Origin: Flavobacterium frigoritolerans
GTDB taxonomy: Bacteria; Bacteroidota; Bacteroidia; Flavobacteriales; Flavobacteriaceae
Length of the DNA stretch: 64,000 bases
Direction of reading: 5' to 3'
Assembly (NCBI RefSeq): GCF_025847275.1
Contig: NZ_JAOZEV010000001.1
Location: 186,001-250,000 of the forward strand
The translations under genes were made by a program, and so were the position numbers. Positions 27,460-34,855 of the stretch are shown here, piece by piece (the stretch's first letter is position 1; each line of letters opens with the position of its first letter). The notes under the pieces were generated by a model. That model saw only the letters and a program-made list of their open reading frames with translations. It was not told the DNA's origin and did no database searches.

Positions 27460-27950
27460 TGAAGAAAATAATTTTAGTTTTATTAGTAGTAATAATTGGT
27501 TTTTTTATTTTTCGTTTTTTCTACATTAAAGTAGAAGATTATACAAATGAAGCTAAATGTGAATCATCCAAATTTTTAGCAGACGGAAATAGGATTTATT
27601 TTTGTTTTTCTATGAATATAAGTACTACCAAAATGATGAGAAATTTTTCTATTATTTCAGTAGGAAAAGATGGTAAAAGAAAAAAAAATAAATATCAAAA
27701 AAAAATAGATGCAGTAAATAAATATTATACAGATTATAAAATTCTAAAATCTGATACTCTAATAATTGAGGGAGAAGAAAATAAAGTATATAAACTTTAT
27801 GATTTCAGAAACATTGCAACTAGAATAAGAGCGGGGAAAGATAGAGGGGATTATTATTGTAGTCTTATTTATAAAAATAATTTTTCTGATGACAAAGATT
27901 TTCAAAATAATTCAAACTACATTAATACTATAAATATTTATATAAAATAG
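27459..27950 (+). CDS. Membrane-anchored candidate immunity protein
   Basis: A 163-residue protein with one N-terminal hydrophobic segment (IILVLLVVIIGFFIFRFFYI) that looks like a retained membrane anchor, not a cleaved signal. The rest would face the periplasm: ADGNRIYFCFSMNISTTKMM, a very basic GKDGKRKKNKYQKK loop and KVYKLYDFRNIATRIRAG. Unrelated to families I and II by eye. Its start overlaps the stop of an effector-tail remnant, which argues for an immunity role. Confidence 0.55.
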   Translation: MKKIILVLLVVIIGFFIFRFFYIKVEDYTNEAKCESSKFLADGNRIYFCFSMNISTTKMMRNFSIISVGKDGKRKKNKYQKKIDAVNKYYTDYKILKSDTLIIEGEENKVYKLYDFRNIATRIRAGKDRGDYYCSLIYKNNFSDDKDFQNNSNYINTINIYIK

Positions 27951-27974
27951 ACTGATTATGAAATAGTTCTGTTT

Positions 27975-28382
27975 TTGTTGCTTCAAATTGCAAATAAAAA
28001 AGGAATGTCCGGAAAATTAAACGATGCTATTGGCGATATGGATATTATGCATCTTAAAATCATTGACCGAAAGTACAAACAAGGACATACTATCCTAATG
28101 ATGATAGACAGCGATATGATTGAGGATAAAGCTGGTTATAACCCAAAAGCTTTAACAACAAACGTACATTGGGTGGTTTATGAAGGAGGATTAAATTTTT
28201 TAGAGGTTGGAGATAGTAAATTTGTTGGCTTCCGTATTTATACTTGGGGATATGATCCCGTTAATCAAGTTGATGAAAATAAAAATCCTGCTCCACTTAG
28301 AAAGGTATTAATTCGTGAAAAACAAAGAATTTTGTTAGAATCATTTAAAAGTAATTATTATGGGTATATTGAAATATATTAG
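27975..28382 (+). pseudogene. Headless second copy of the effector C-terminus
   Basis: About 135 codons matching the last quarter of the TssD effector: LLQIANKKGMSGKLNDAIGD, GHTILMMIDSDMIEDKAGYN, NVHWVVYEGGL, then a variant region (NFLEVGDSKFVGFRIYTWGY) and the tail ESFKSNYYGYIEIY. It keeps the His but lacks the Cys-bearing half and any TssD domain, and has no ATG or promoter at its front. Bases 27979-28192 are nearly identical to the effector; the distal part is divergent. It overlaps the next immunity gene by 23 bp, exactly as the intact pair does. Confidence 0.88.
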
Positions 28383-28890
28383 CTTAGTTGGTTTAAGCAT
28401 TTTATTAGTGAATTGCAGACGAATTACATATGAAAAAAGTGATGTATCTTTTTATTACATCGTTTTAGATCAGTGGAATTCATCCATATGTCCGAAAAAA
28501 GTTGTCTACGAACGATATGTTAAGAATTCAGAGTTTAAAAATAAAATTAAAAGTTATTCCGACTTTGTTATTAATTGTAATGATAAATCTATAGCTTATA
28601 ATCAGAGAATATTATTTCCTAATGAGATGTTTGTAGGACGGATTAATTATGATATAAGGTTGGTTATTGATGATAGTATTGAATATAAAATAGTAGACAT
28701 CCACGATAGAATCGATACTGTTTTTTTAGGTGGTCGACCTGGAGATTATGTTATAATGAATAGTATAAAGTCATTAGCTGTTAACGGACATCAATTAGAC
28801 AATACAATAGCTAAGCCTACTGTAATTCATACTCCAAGAGAAGTTACTATTGAAATTCCGACCAAAATTGGGGAAATTATAAAGAAATAA
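28360..28890 (+). CDS. Candidate immunity lipoprotein 4 (family I), partner of the headless copy
   Basis: A 176-residue family I lipoprotein (signal ILLVNCRR). Conserved blocks: DQWNSSICPKKVVYERYVKN, GRINYDIRLVIDDSIEYKI, NSIKSLAVNGHQLDN, IEIPTKIGEIIKK. It carries the RPGDYVIMN variant seen in gene 3 and an insertion near the end (KPTVIHTPREVT). Its ATG lies 23 bp inside the end of the headless effector copy, the same geometry as the intact pair, so it was probably the cognate immunity gene of that toxin variant. Confidence 0.78.
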   Translation: MGILKYISLVGLSILLVNCRRITYEKSDVSFYYIVLDQWNSSICPKKVVYERYVKNSEFKNKIKSYSDFVINCNDKSIAYNQRILFPNEMFVGRINYDIRLVIDDSIEYKIVDIHDRIDTVFLGGRPGDYVIMNSIKSLAVNGHQLDNTIAKPTVIHTPREVTIEIPTKIGEIIKK

Positions 28891-28932
28891 TCAAAGCAAT
28901 AATTTCTATCGAGTTATTTAAAAGTAATTATT

Positions 28933-29469
28933 ATGGATACATTGAAATTTATTAGCTTATTAGGCTTAGTGTTTTTGTTTACAAGCTGTTACAAAAATGA
29001 ATATAAAAAAAGTGAGGACTCATTTCAAAATATTTATCTTAGAGAATGGAACTCATCAATATGCCCTCAAAAAGTTGTTTTTGAGAAATACAAAAAAAAC
29101 TCCAATTTCAAAAATTTAATTAATGGCAGTTCTGATTTTGATATAAATAGTAATTGCTTACCAAAATATGATAAATTCAATAAAAAAGTACCAACATCAA
29201 CTTACAATGATCAAATGGTATTAACCCCTTATATTTTTTTCACTGGTCAAATAAATTATGATATAAGATTAGTTATTGATGATAGTCTTGAATACAAAAT
29301 AACAGCCATTCAAGATGAGATAGATACAATTGCTGATAGAGGTAGAAAAAAATGGATAATAATGAATAATATAAAATCACTTGTTGTTAACGGTCATAAA
29401 CTAGATAATAAAAATGCACCATTGAGTATCGAAATTCCAACCAAGATAGGAAAGATTATAAAGAAATAA
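28933..29469 (+). CDS. Candidate immunity lipoprotein 5 (family I)
   Basis: A 178-residue family I lipoprotein, MDTLKFISLLGLVFLFTSCY with Cys19. Blocks: REWNSSICPQKVVFEKYKKN, GQINYDIRLVIDDSLEYKIT and the shared end NNIKSLVVNGHKLDNK with IEIPTKIGKIIKK. The middle has an extra stretch (PKYDKFNKKVPTSTYND). The C-terminal third is nearly identical to that of gene 3 through the 262-bp repeat while the front is different, evidence of exchange between array members. It follows an effector-tail remnant (ELFKSNYYGYIEIY). Confidence 0.78.
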   Translation: MDTLKFISLLGLVFLFTSCYKNEYKKSEDSFQNIYLREWNSSICPQKVVFEKYKKNSNFKNLINGSSDFDINSNCLPKYDKFNKKVPTSTYNDQMVLTPYIFFTGQINYDIRLVIDDSLEYKITAIQDEIDTIADRGRKKWIIMNNIKSLVVNGHKLDNKNAPLSIEIPTKIGKIIKK

Positions 29470-29624
29470 GTAAAGCAATAATTTCTATCGAGTTATTTAA
29501 AAGTAATTATTATGGATATATCGAAGCAAATTAAAAAGAAACCAAGATTACTATTTTTTATGATTGCTATTCTATTTTTTTCTTGTCAAGAAAAAGTGGA
29601 TTGTGATGAAGATGGAGGAACATA
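29363..29624 (+). repeat. 262-bp near-identical direct repeat, copy B
   Basis: Partner of 26281-26542. Here the family II gene that starts inside the repeat is continued beyond it, so copy B looks like the donor or the older arrangement. Confidence 0.9.
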
Positions 29625-29934
29625 TAATATCACTTTCATTTTTAATAAAGAAAGTAATTATGTACCCAAAAAAGGTAGTTTATATTTTTTTGAGAAGAAT
29701 ACAAAAAGTACAAAATATTTTGAATCTTTAGATTTATTAGAAGCAAGAATAGTTGAAAATAGACTTGATGTTTATTTCAAAGACCCTCCTGATGTATTTA
29801 AGGCGAAATATAACTATTGCGTGGTACTCGATGACTCTTTAGCATACGACATTAGCAACATGCAAATGAAGATTGACACAGCAGGAAGAACTATGGGAGG
29901 TTGGGCAATAGGCTGTAAACTAATGTCTTTTTGA
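29512..29934 (+). CDS. Family II candidate immunity lipoprotein, probably frameshifted
   Basis: A 140-residue lipoprotein, lipobox FFSCQEK. Blocks YVPKKGSLYFFEKNTKSTKY and YNYCVVLDDSLAYDISNMQM recall the middle of family I (IDDSLEYKIT), so the two families may be distantly related. The frame closes at 29934 after GCKLMSF. Moving one base near 29922 opens a frame reading CLFEVNNNIYIADEGDLSFP to a stop at 30008-30010, a better ending for this kind of protein. I suspect a single-base frameshift. Its start lies inside an effector-tail remnant (ELFKSNYYGYIEAN). Confidence 0.7.
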   Translation: MDISKQIKKKPRLLFFMIAILFFSCQEKVDCDEDGGTYNITFIFNKESNYVPKKGSLYFFEKNTKSTKYFESLDLLEARIVENRLDVYFKDPPDVFKAKYNYCVVLDDSLAYDISNMQMKIDTAGRTMGGWAIGCKLMSF

Positions 29935-29990
29935 AGTAAATAATAATATATATATTGCCGATGAAGGTGACCTGAGCTTTCCATTTGATT

Positions 29991-30211
29991 CTGCTAGAAA
30001 AATTAAATGAGACCATTGATGATATAGATGTTACACTTCTTAAAATTATAGATCGAAAATACAAACAAGGCCATACTATTTTAATGATGACAGACAGTAA
30101 TATGATTGAGGATGAAGTACTCCATAACCGAAAAAACCATAGCAAAAATGCAACTTTCTTAAATCAGTATTTAATTCTAATTTTTATGGGTATGTTAAAT
30201 TTAAAAAATAA
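29991..30211 (+). pseudogene. Third, decayed fragment of the effector C-terminus
   Basis: The frame LLEKLNETIDDIDVTLLKII then KYKQGHTILMMTDSNMIEDE matches the effector region GKLNDAIGDMDIMHLKIIDR and GHTILMMIDSDMIEDKAG at about 60 percent by eye. After it, the His-containing part is missing and the tail appears in another frame (SVFNSNFYGYVKFKK, stop 30209-30211). So it has a deletion and a frameshift. It is more divergent than the copy at 27975 and probably older. Confidence 0.8.
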
Positions 30212-30614
30212 AATTATAATACTATCGTGTTTTATGTTCTTTAATTGTAATAGCAACAGTCATTATGAGAAGAATTACCTTTTAACAGATGAATTTAAGA
30301 TTGAATTTCAAAATATTAATGAGAAAGCTATTTTAAATTCAGTTGTAAAAGTTAAAAGAAACAATAAAACAATCAATATAGGGAATTTTAAGATTTATAA
30401 TAAATATTCTAATTCAATTTCGACAGAGATTATTTTCAAGTTAAAGGACACAATATTTCAATCGGATAGTATTGTTTTCTACATAAATAAGCAGAAATAT
30501 AATATAACGGGAGCTTGTAAGAGAGGATTAAAAACTTCATATGGGAGACCATTTTGTAATGAATTCAATATAAATGGAAAAAAATTTACTGATGAAGCAA
30601 CAATTATTGATTAA
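30186..30614 (+). CDS. Lipoprotein, candidate immunity gene at the end of the array
   Basis: From ATG 30186 a 142-residue lipoprotein, signal IIILSCFMFFNCNS with the lipidated Cys near residue 21. The mature part has VVKVKRNNKTINIGNFKIYN, IFKLKDTIFQSDSIVFYINK and YNITGACKRGLKTSYG. Not similar to families I or II. The start lies inside the effector-tail remnant of the third fragment, so it fits the same rule as the others. The frame open upstream of 30186 belongs to the decayed effector piece and is not part of this gene. Confidence 0.65.
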   Translation: MGMLNLKNKIIILSCFMFFNCNSNSHYEKNYLLTDEFKIEFQNINEKAILNSVVKVKRNNKTINIGNFKIYNKYSNSISTEIIFKLKDTIFQSDSIVFYINKQKYNITGACKRGLKTSYGRPFCNEFNINGKKFTDEATIID

Positions 30615-31048
30615 CGCAAACGCCGAATATTTTGATGCAAAAATCTACTATAAAAGGCTTTATTATTATCTGGGTAAAAGAATTCTTAGAATAAAAACAT
30701 TAGTTAGAGATAGTATTTCAACCGACACTTTCTTGGATTCTTATTCTAAAATTAGTTTAAAATAGAAACAAGGGTTAATTATTGATAAGCATTATTATAG
30801 GAACTAAGAGAGTTTATTTGTTATAGCCCCCTCATCCGAAATTTATCTTCTTAAAGCTCACGATTGCTTTATGGGACTTCACTATTTCGTCCCTACTCCA
30901 ACACTACAACAAACACAAAAAGACAAGATCAAAGTACTGGTTATAGTATGATTAACATTTTTTTTCTATTTTCGTTTAATAGAATATCAGCCGATATTTC
31001 AGAACCAAACAAGACTAAAACTAACCATTTATAACAACCATTCAATCT
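30615..31048. other. Gap after the immunity array
   Basis: A frame continues to 30765 (EYFDAKIYYKRLYYYLGKR then a stop) without its own credible start and may be the tail of another lost gene. From 30766 to 31048 I see nothing but AT-rich sequence. Confidence 0.4.
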
Positions 31049-31309
31049 ATGAAACCAGAAAACCTAACCGAATTAAACGACCAAGAACTTTTACTGAAAA
31101 TAAAGGGAATGAAAAACAATAAAATAATTGATGCTGCAGCAGTTGGCTTTACTATTGGGATTGTAGTTTTCAGCGCGGTAAAAAACGGGTTTACTTTTTT
31201 TACTTTCTTTCCTTTGATACTGACCTTTCTTATTGTTAGAAATTCAAAAAATAATAAAATCTTAGAACAAGAACTTCAAAAAGAATTAGATTCTCGAAAC
31301 TTAAAATAA
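31049..31309 (+). CDS. Small membrane protein, 86 aa
   Basis: An 86-residue protein with a polar front (MKPENLTELNDQELLLKIKG), two membrane helices (about 29-46 and 50-65, IIDAAAVGFTIGIVVF and FFTFFPLILTFLIV) and a charged helical tail (NKILEQELQKELDSRN). This plan is common among small Bacteroidota inner-membrane proteins of unknown role. It ends at a terminator 6 bp downstream and has no operon partner. Confidence 0.7.
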   Translation: MKPENLTELNDQELLLKIKGMKNNKIIDAAAVGFTIGIVVFSAVKNGFTFFTFFPLILTFLIVRNSKNNKILEQELQKELDSRNLK

Positions 31310-31314
31310 AAAAC

Positions 31315-31350
31315 AAAAAAGGTACGGCTCATAGTGAACAGTACCTTTTT
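31315..31350 (+). terminator. Terminator
   Basis: AAAAAAGGTAC and GTACCTTTTT arms around a 15-nt loop, directly after the stop at 31309. A sister hairpin with the same arms is at 32378. Confidence 0.75.
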
Positions 31351-31416
31351 CTATTTCAATACTACTCAAAACTATTCAGGTTTATAAAATCATTTACATA
31401 AAGTTCTACCAGACAT

Positions 31417-31503
31417 CAGATGAAGTTTCTGTAAATCATTAAATAACGCCATTTCTTCCTCAGGCAAAAGTTATAAAGCAATTTCAAGTAAAGTCATTAC
31501 ATT
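31417..31503 (-). pseudogene. Decayed copy of the 58-aa small gene
   Basis: Minus-strand reading gives NVMTLLEIAL, an in-frame TAA (at 31473-31471, in place of a Gln codon), then LLPEEEMALFNDLQKLHL. The intact gene at 32431-32607 reads NVMTLLEIALQLLPEDEMVL. The 5' part is replaced by unrelated sequence after position 31503. The rest of the 31310-31657 gap shows no gene. Confidence 0.75.
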
Positions 31504-31657
31504 ATTCCCTCGCTCAGCGAAGAGGCTGCTGCCTATATTCTTCTTCATTGATATTAACAATTGATTTGCAAATCATTCACAACAAGGAGATTAAAACTTA
31601 AATATCTTTGCACATAACCTATAAAACATTTAACAATCAATTAAAAACCAAACAATT

Positions 31658-32092
31658 ATGAAGTACTTTCTTTTACTTTCTTTTTTATTTATTTTCAACA
31701 AAAGTTTCACACAAGAAGCCAAAATAAAAAAGGAAAAATGGCATTGGAACAATGAAACAAAACAAGACACAGCTATTGGTTATGCTCAAGTTTTAAAAAT
31801 TGGCAATGTGCTTTACATTTCGGGTGCTGTAACAACCGAAATAACTCCACAAGGAATCACAACTGTTTATAACGATTTAAAGGCTTCACTAGCGAGTTAT
31901 GGTGCCACATTTGAAAATGTTGTAAAAGAAAATTTATATACAACAGATATAGAGACAGTGAAAAAATATAATTCTGCTAGAAAAAAATTCTACAATGGCG
32001 ACTTTCCTGCCGCTACATGGGTACAAGTACAACGATTATACATGCAAAGCGCAAAATTAGAGGTTGAATTGATTGCACATCTACCGAAATAA
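31658..32092 (+). CDS. Exported RidA-like protein lacking the catalytic arginine
   Basis: A 144-residue protein of the RidA/YjgF/UK114 fold with a signal peptide (MKYFLLLSFLFIFNKSFTQ), so it is exported. Fold markers: GYAQVLKIGNVLYISGAVTT, TVYNDLKASLASYGATFENV and AKLEVELIAHL. In active RidA imine deaminases the segment reads PAR followed by small residues; here it is FPAATWVQVQRL, with Ala in place of that Arg. The enzyme activity of RidA is therefore unlikely, and the protein may bind a ligand in the periplasm. It stands alone. Confidence 0.85.
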   Translation: MKYFLLLSFLFIFNKSFTQEAKIKKEKWHWNNETKQDTAIGYAQVLKIGNVLYISGAVTTEITPQGITTVYNDLKASLASYGATFENVVKENLYTTDIETVKKYNSARKKFYNGDFPAATWVQVQRLYMQSAKLEVELIAHLPK

Positions 32093-32377
32093 TTTCATTA
32101 AATTGAGGTTTGCAGTACAAAGTCTCCCGACTTCGCACATATTTTCAATAAGCTACTGACATAGGAAAAATTTCTTCAGAAAAAAATAAAACAACCCGCT
32201 GGTGTAATTACTTTGTCAATTCGCTTCGCTCGGGTCGTAAAAATATTTTTTTTCGCATAGCCTCATGTGATTTATTTTAAGTGAAACGCCTTTTTAGACT
32301 TTGCTAAACTATCTTTCTATGTGTTGAAATTATTACACCAAACGAGGGAACTTCGTACAACGAAAAACAAAACTCTA
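32093..32377. other. Non-coding stretch with mobile-element-like traces
   Basis: No reading frame stands out. AACCCGCTGGTGTAATTACT at 32193-32212 resembles CCCCGCTGGCGTGGTAATAC at 22760-22779, on the other side of the type VI island. TTCGCTTCGCTCGGG follows at about 32220. These look like footprints of a repeated intergenic element. Confidence 0.35.
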
Positions 32378-32407
32378 AAAGGTACAGCATCAAACTGTAC
32401 CTTTTTC
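32378..32407. terminator. Hairpin terminator
   Basis: AAAAGGTACAG / CTGTACCTTTTT with a 7-nt loop. It may end the minus-strand pair that stops at 32431, or be a relic of the same unit as 31315. Confidence 0.6.
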
Positions 32408-32430
32408 TATTTAGCAAATCTAGCTTCAGA

Positions 32431-32607
32431 CTACAAATGAATTTTATGTAAATTATCTAATAACACCATTTCATCTTCTGGCAAGAGTTGTAAGGCTATT
32501 TCAAGTAAAGTCATTACATTAATATCTGTCACAGCTGCTACATTTGACATATTTCGAGCATCTTCATTAAGCAGAATAATACTTGCCTTAAGAAGATCTG
32601 AAACCAT
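32431..32607 (-). CDS. Small hypothetical protein, 58 aa
   Basis: A 58-residue helical protein beginning MVSDLLKASIILLNEDARNM and ending LLDNLHKIHL. No signal or membrane segment. The start overlaps the gene at 32588-32740 by 20 bp, so the two are probably translationally coupled. Two degraded copies of this gene exist in the window (22780 and 31417), so it belongs to a small multiplying family. It was too short for ordinary gene finding and is not recognised. Confidence 0.6.
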   Translation of the reverse strand: MVSDLLKASIILLNEDARNMSNVAAVTDINVMTLLEIALQLLPEDEMVLLDNLHKIHL

Positions 32608-32740
32608 TAGATTTAATTCGTTTGAGCGTTACGCCAAACGAATTATCTGCATTATTCTCTGGCTTTAGTTTTTTAAAATAATCTACTCTATGCATTAATT
32701 CTAAAAGTTCTGTGGCTGATTCTTTATGTTGCACTTCCAT
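32588..32740 (-). CDS. Small hypothetical protein, 50 aa
   Basis: A 50-residue protein, MEVQHKESATELLELMHRVD then FKKLKPENNADNSFGVTLKR. Cytoplasmic by appearance, mostly helical. First of a coupled pair with the 58-residue gene. A palindrome with 9-bp arms lies 66 bp before the ATG. Such tiny paired genes can be toxin-antitoxin-like or regulatory; nothing here decides it. Confidence 0.55.
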   Translation of the reverse strand: MEVQHKESATELLELMHRVDYFKKLKPENNADNSFGVTLKRIKSNGFRSS

Positions 32741-32805
32741 GATTGAATTTCCGTTAATTGTTAGATTTCTAGTTCTTTGTTCATCGAAACTAAATTACAA
32801 GTAAT

Positions 32806-32825
32806 CAATCACTTTTAAGTGATTG
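32806..32825. promoter_or_regulatory. Palindrome CAATCACTT-TT-AAGTGATTG
   Basis: Perfect 9-bp arms with a 2-bp centre, 66 bp upstream of the minus-strand pair. It has the size of an operator. No T-run follows, so it is not a typical terminator. The rest of 32741-33109 is AT-rich without a gene. Confidence 0.4.
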
Positions 32826-33109
32826 TAAACAATCGGTTGTATTCAACTGAGCCCATAAAAAAGATTATTAAATTAGACTTTTTAGCTTTATATTCGTCAT
32901 AATTTAAATTTTTCAAAATCGAATAGGTATTCATAAATCGAAGTGATTTTAATTAAAGATTTATAAAATGAAAGTTATTTTAGAAAAAAGATTATTAGAT
33001 TAACGAAGCCTGAGAAAGTAAAATTGGCAATTAATTTTATCGTTAAAAATACAAATCTCATAATGCAATAACACAAACAACCAAATTCAAAACCAACAAA
33101 ACCAAACCA

Positions 33110-33538
33110 ATGAAACTACTAATTACCACCTTACTTTTAATTTTCAACCTGACTTTATTCGCACAAACGACTCCGTTTTTTGGCGATTATAATCGTACAC
33201 TTACAGAAGAAGGCAAGCATGAAATTGAATATAAATTGACCTTAAATCAAGACGGGGCATTCCTATTTCACTCGTATTCCAAAATACAAGGGGGAAATCC
33301 TCCAGAAGTAAATAAATACGGAAAAGGAAAATGGAGCTCAAAAGACAATGTAATTACTTTTTCATCTAATAAAAAAGAAGATTTTAATGACAAATACACA
33401 TTAGATTTTAATAATTCGAAGGCAAGATTTGTAACCAAAAATCCGAAAGATAAAACAGATCAAGTAATCAAAACAAAACTTACGTTTTTAGAGTCAGGAA
33501 TCTTCTGGATGAAAAAACTTGATGTTTTTAAAGTATAA
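33110..33538 (+). CDS. Exported hypothetical protein, 142 aa
   Basis: Signal peptide at 1-19 (LLITTLLLIFNLTLFAQ), then a small beta-rich mature part: GDYNRTLTEEGKHEIEYKLT, DGAFLFHSYSKIQGG, KYGKGKWSSKDNVITFSSNK. The pattern of a lead strand, then GxW and ITF strands is that of small lipocalin-like META or copper-resistance-type proteins, but no named family is clear. It ends at a terminator and has no operon partner. Confidence 0.7.
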   Translation: MKLLITTLLLIFNLTLFAQTTPFFGDYNRTLTEEGKHEIEYKLTLNQDGAFLFHSYSKIQGGNPPEVNKYGKGKWSSKDNVITFSSNKKEDFNDKYTLDFNNSKARFVTKNPKDKTDQVIKTKLTFLESGIFWMKKLDVFKV

Positions 33539-33581
33539 AATACAATATAGTCTTTGCTCTTAGACAAGTAAACAAATACAC

Positions 33582-33618
33582 AAAAAAGCTACAAGAAAAT
33601 AATTCCTGTAGCTTTTTT
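33582..33618 (+). terminator. Terminator
   Basis: AAAAAAGCTACA / TGTAGCTTTTTTT arms, 44 bp after the stop at 33538. Confidence 0.8.
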
Positions 33619-33712
33619 TATAAACAGAAAAAATCAATCTTTGTAGAAACCGATTACAAATTCTTATTATTGAGTTTATAAGCCATATTATTAAAATACC
33701 ACACTACTAACC

Positions 33713-34804
33713 ATGACAAAACAAGAAACCAGCGTTTTAAAACCAAAGCAACATTTTGAAATTCTTGATGGCCTACGAGGAATAGCAGCATTAGCAATTG
33801 TAATTTTTCATTTTATGGAAATCGTTTATGAACCTGGTAAAAATTTCATCGCACATGGTTTTTTAGCTGTTGATTTTTTCTTTTGCTTATCTGGTTTTGT
33901 TATTGCTTATGCTTATCATGATCGCATTGACAAAATGAAAATTACCGACTTTTTTAAATTAAGGTTAATCAGATTGCATCCTTTGGTAATTTTTGGTTCA
34001 GTCTTGGGTTTACTGACATTTCTTTTTGATCCATTTTCTAGTCACTCTGAAACCTACGAAACAGGTAAATTGATTTTGATATTCCTGTGTTCTCTATTTA
34101 TGATTCCATTTCCGGTAATGCCAGATCGTTATTTTAACTTATTTGGTTTTAATGCCCCTGCTTGGTCTTTGTTTTGGGAGTATGTTGCCAATATTCTTTA
34201 TATACTTTTCCTTCACAAATTGAGCCGACGTAACCTCTTTTTATTAACTCTTTTAGCTGCAGTGGGAATCTGTTTTGTTAGTAATCGTGCGGGAGGTTCT
34301 TTGATGGGCGGATGGAGCGGAGAAAACTTTTGGGATGGTTGTGCACGTATTTCGTATTCCTTTTTAGCGGGAATGCTAATTTATCGTTCTAATTGGATTA
34401 TTAAATCTAACCTCGGTTTCATTGGTTTATCTGCATTGCTGCTCTTAGCCTTCTTAATACCTTTTAACAATTGGAATTGGCTAACTGAGCCCATTATCGT
34501 ATTATTCTATTTTCCTTTGCTAGTTGCACTAGGAGCTGGCGCCACATTAAAGCAAGAATTCAAACAATTGTGTATCTTCTCTGGAAAAATATCTTATCCG
34601 TTATATATGACTCACTATGCAGTGATGTTTGTATTTGCCAACTATTATACAACCTACAAACCAGATACAACTCAGCTTGTTTTTATTATAACTACAGGAA
34701 CAATTTTACTACTTGGCGTAGCTTATTTAACTATGGTTTTTTATGATATTCCAATTCGAAAATACCTAACCACTAGGAGAAAGAAAGTTAGTCATTCAAA
34801 ATAA
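33713..34804 (+). CDS. Membrane acyltransferase (acyltransferase 3 / OafA type)
   Basis: Transfers acyl groups, usually acetyl, to cell-surface glycans. The 363-residue protein begins the fold with EILDGLRGIAALAIVIFHFM, which holds the conserved Arg and the catalytic His of the family, and has about ten membrane helices. FLAVDFFFCLSGFVIAYAY and LRLIRLHPL are further family motifs. There are no glycan genes nearby, so the acceptor is unknown. It is transcribed alone. Confidence 0.93.
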   Translation: MTKQETSVLKPKQHFEILDGLRGIAALAIVIFHFMEIVYEPGKNFIAHGFLAVDFFFCLSGFVIAYAYHDRIDKMKITDFFKLRLIRLHPLVIFGSVLGLLTFLFDPFSSHSETYETGKLILIFLCSLFMIPFPVMPDRYFNLFGFNAPAWSLFWEYVANILYILFLHKLSRRNLFLLTLLAAVGICFVSNRAGGSLMGGWSGENFWDGCARISYSFLAGMLIYRSNWIIKSNLGFIGLSALLLLAFLIPFNNWNWLTEPIIVLFYFPLLVALGAGATLKQEFKQLCIFSGKISYPLYMTHYAVMFVFANYYTTYKPDTTQLVFIITTGTILLLGVAYLTMVFYDIPIRKYLTTRRKKVSHSK

Positions 34805-34855
34805 ATATTATTAAAAAGTATGTTTGCTGTGCATTCTATGATAAAATATTTTTTT

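Noticed and set aside
29985-30185. Long frame leading into the lipoprotein at 30186
   Set aside because: The upstream part matches the decayed toxin fragment, not a lipoprotein, and the signal peptide begins at 30186.
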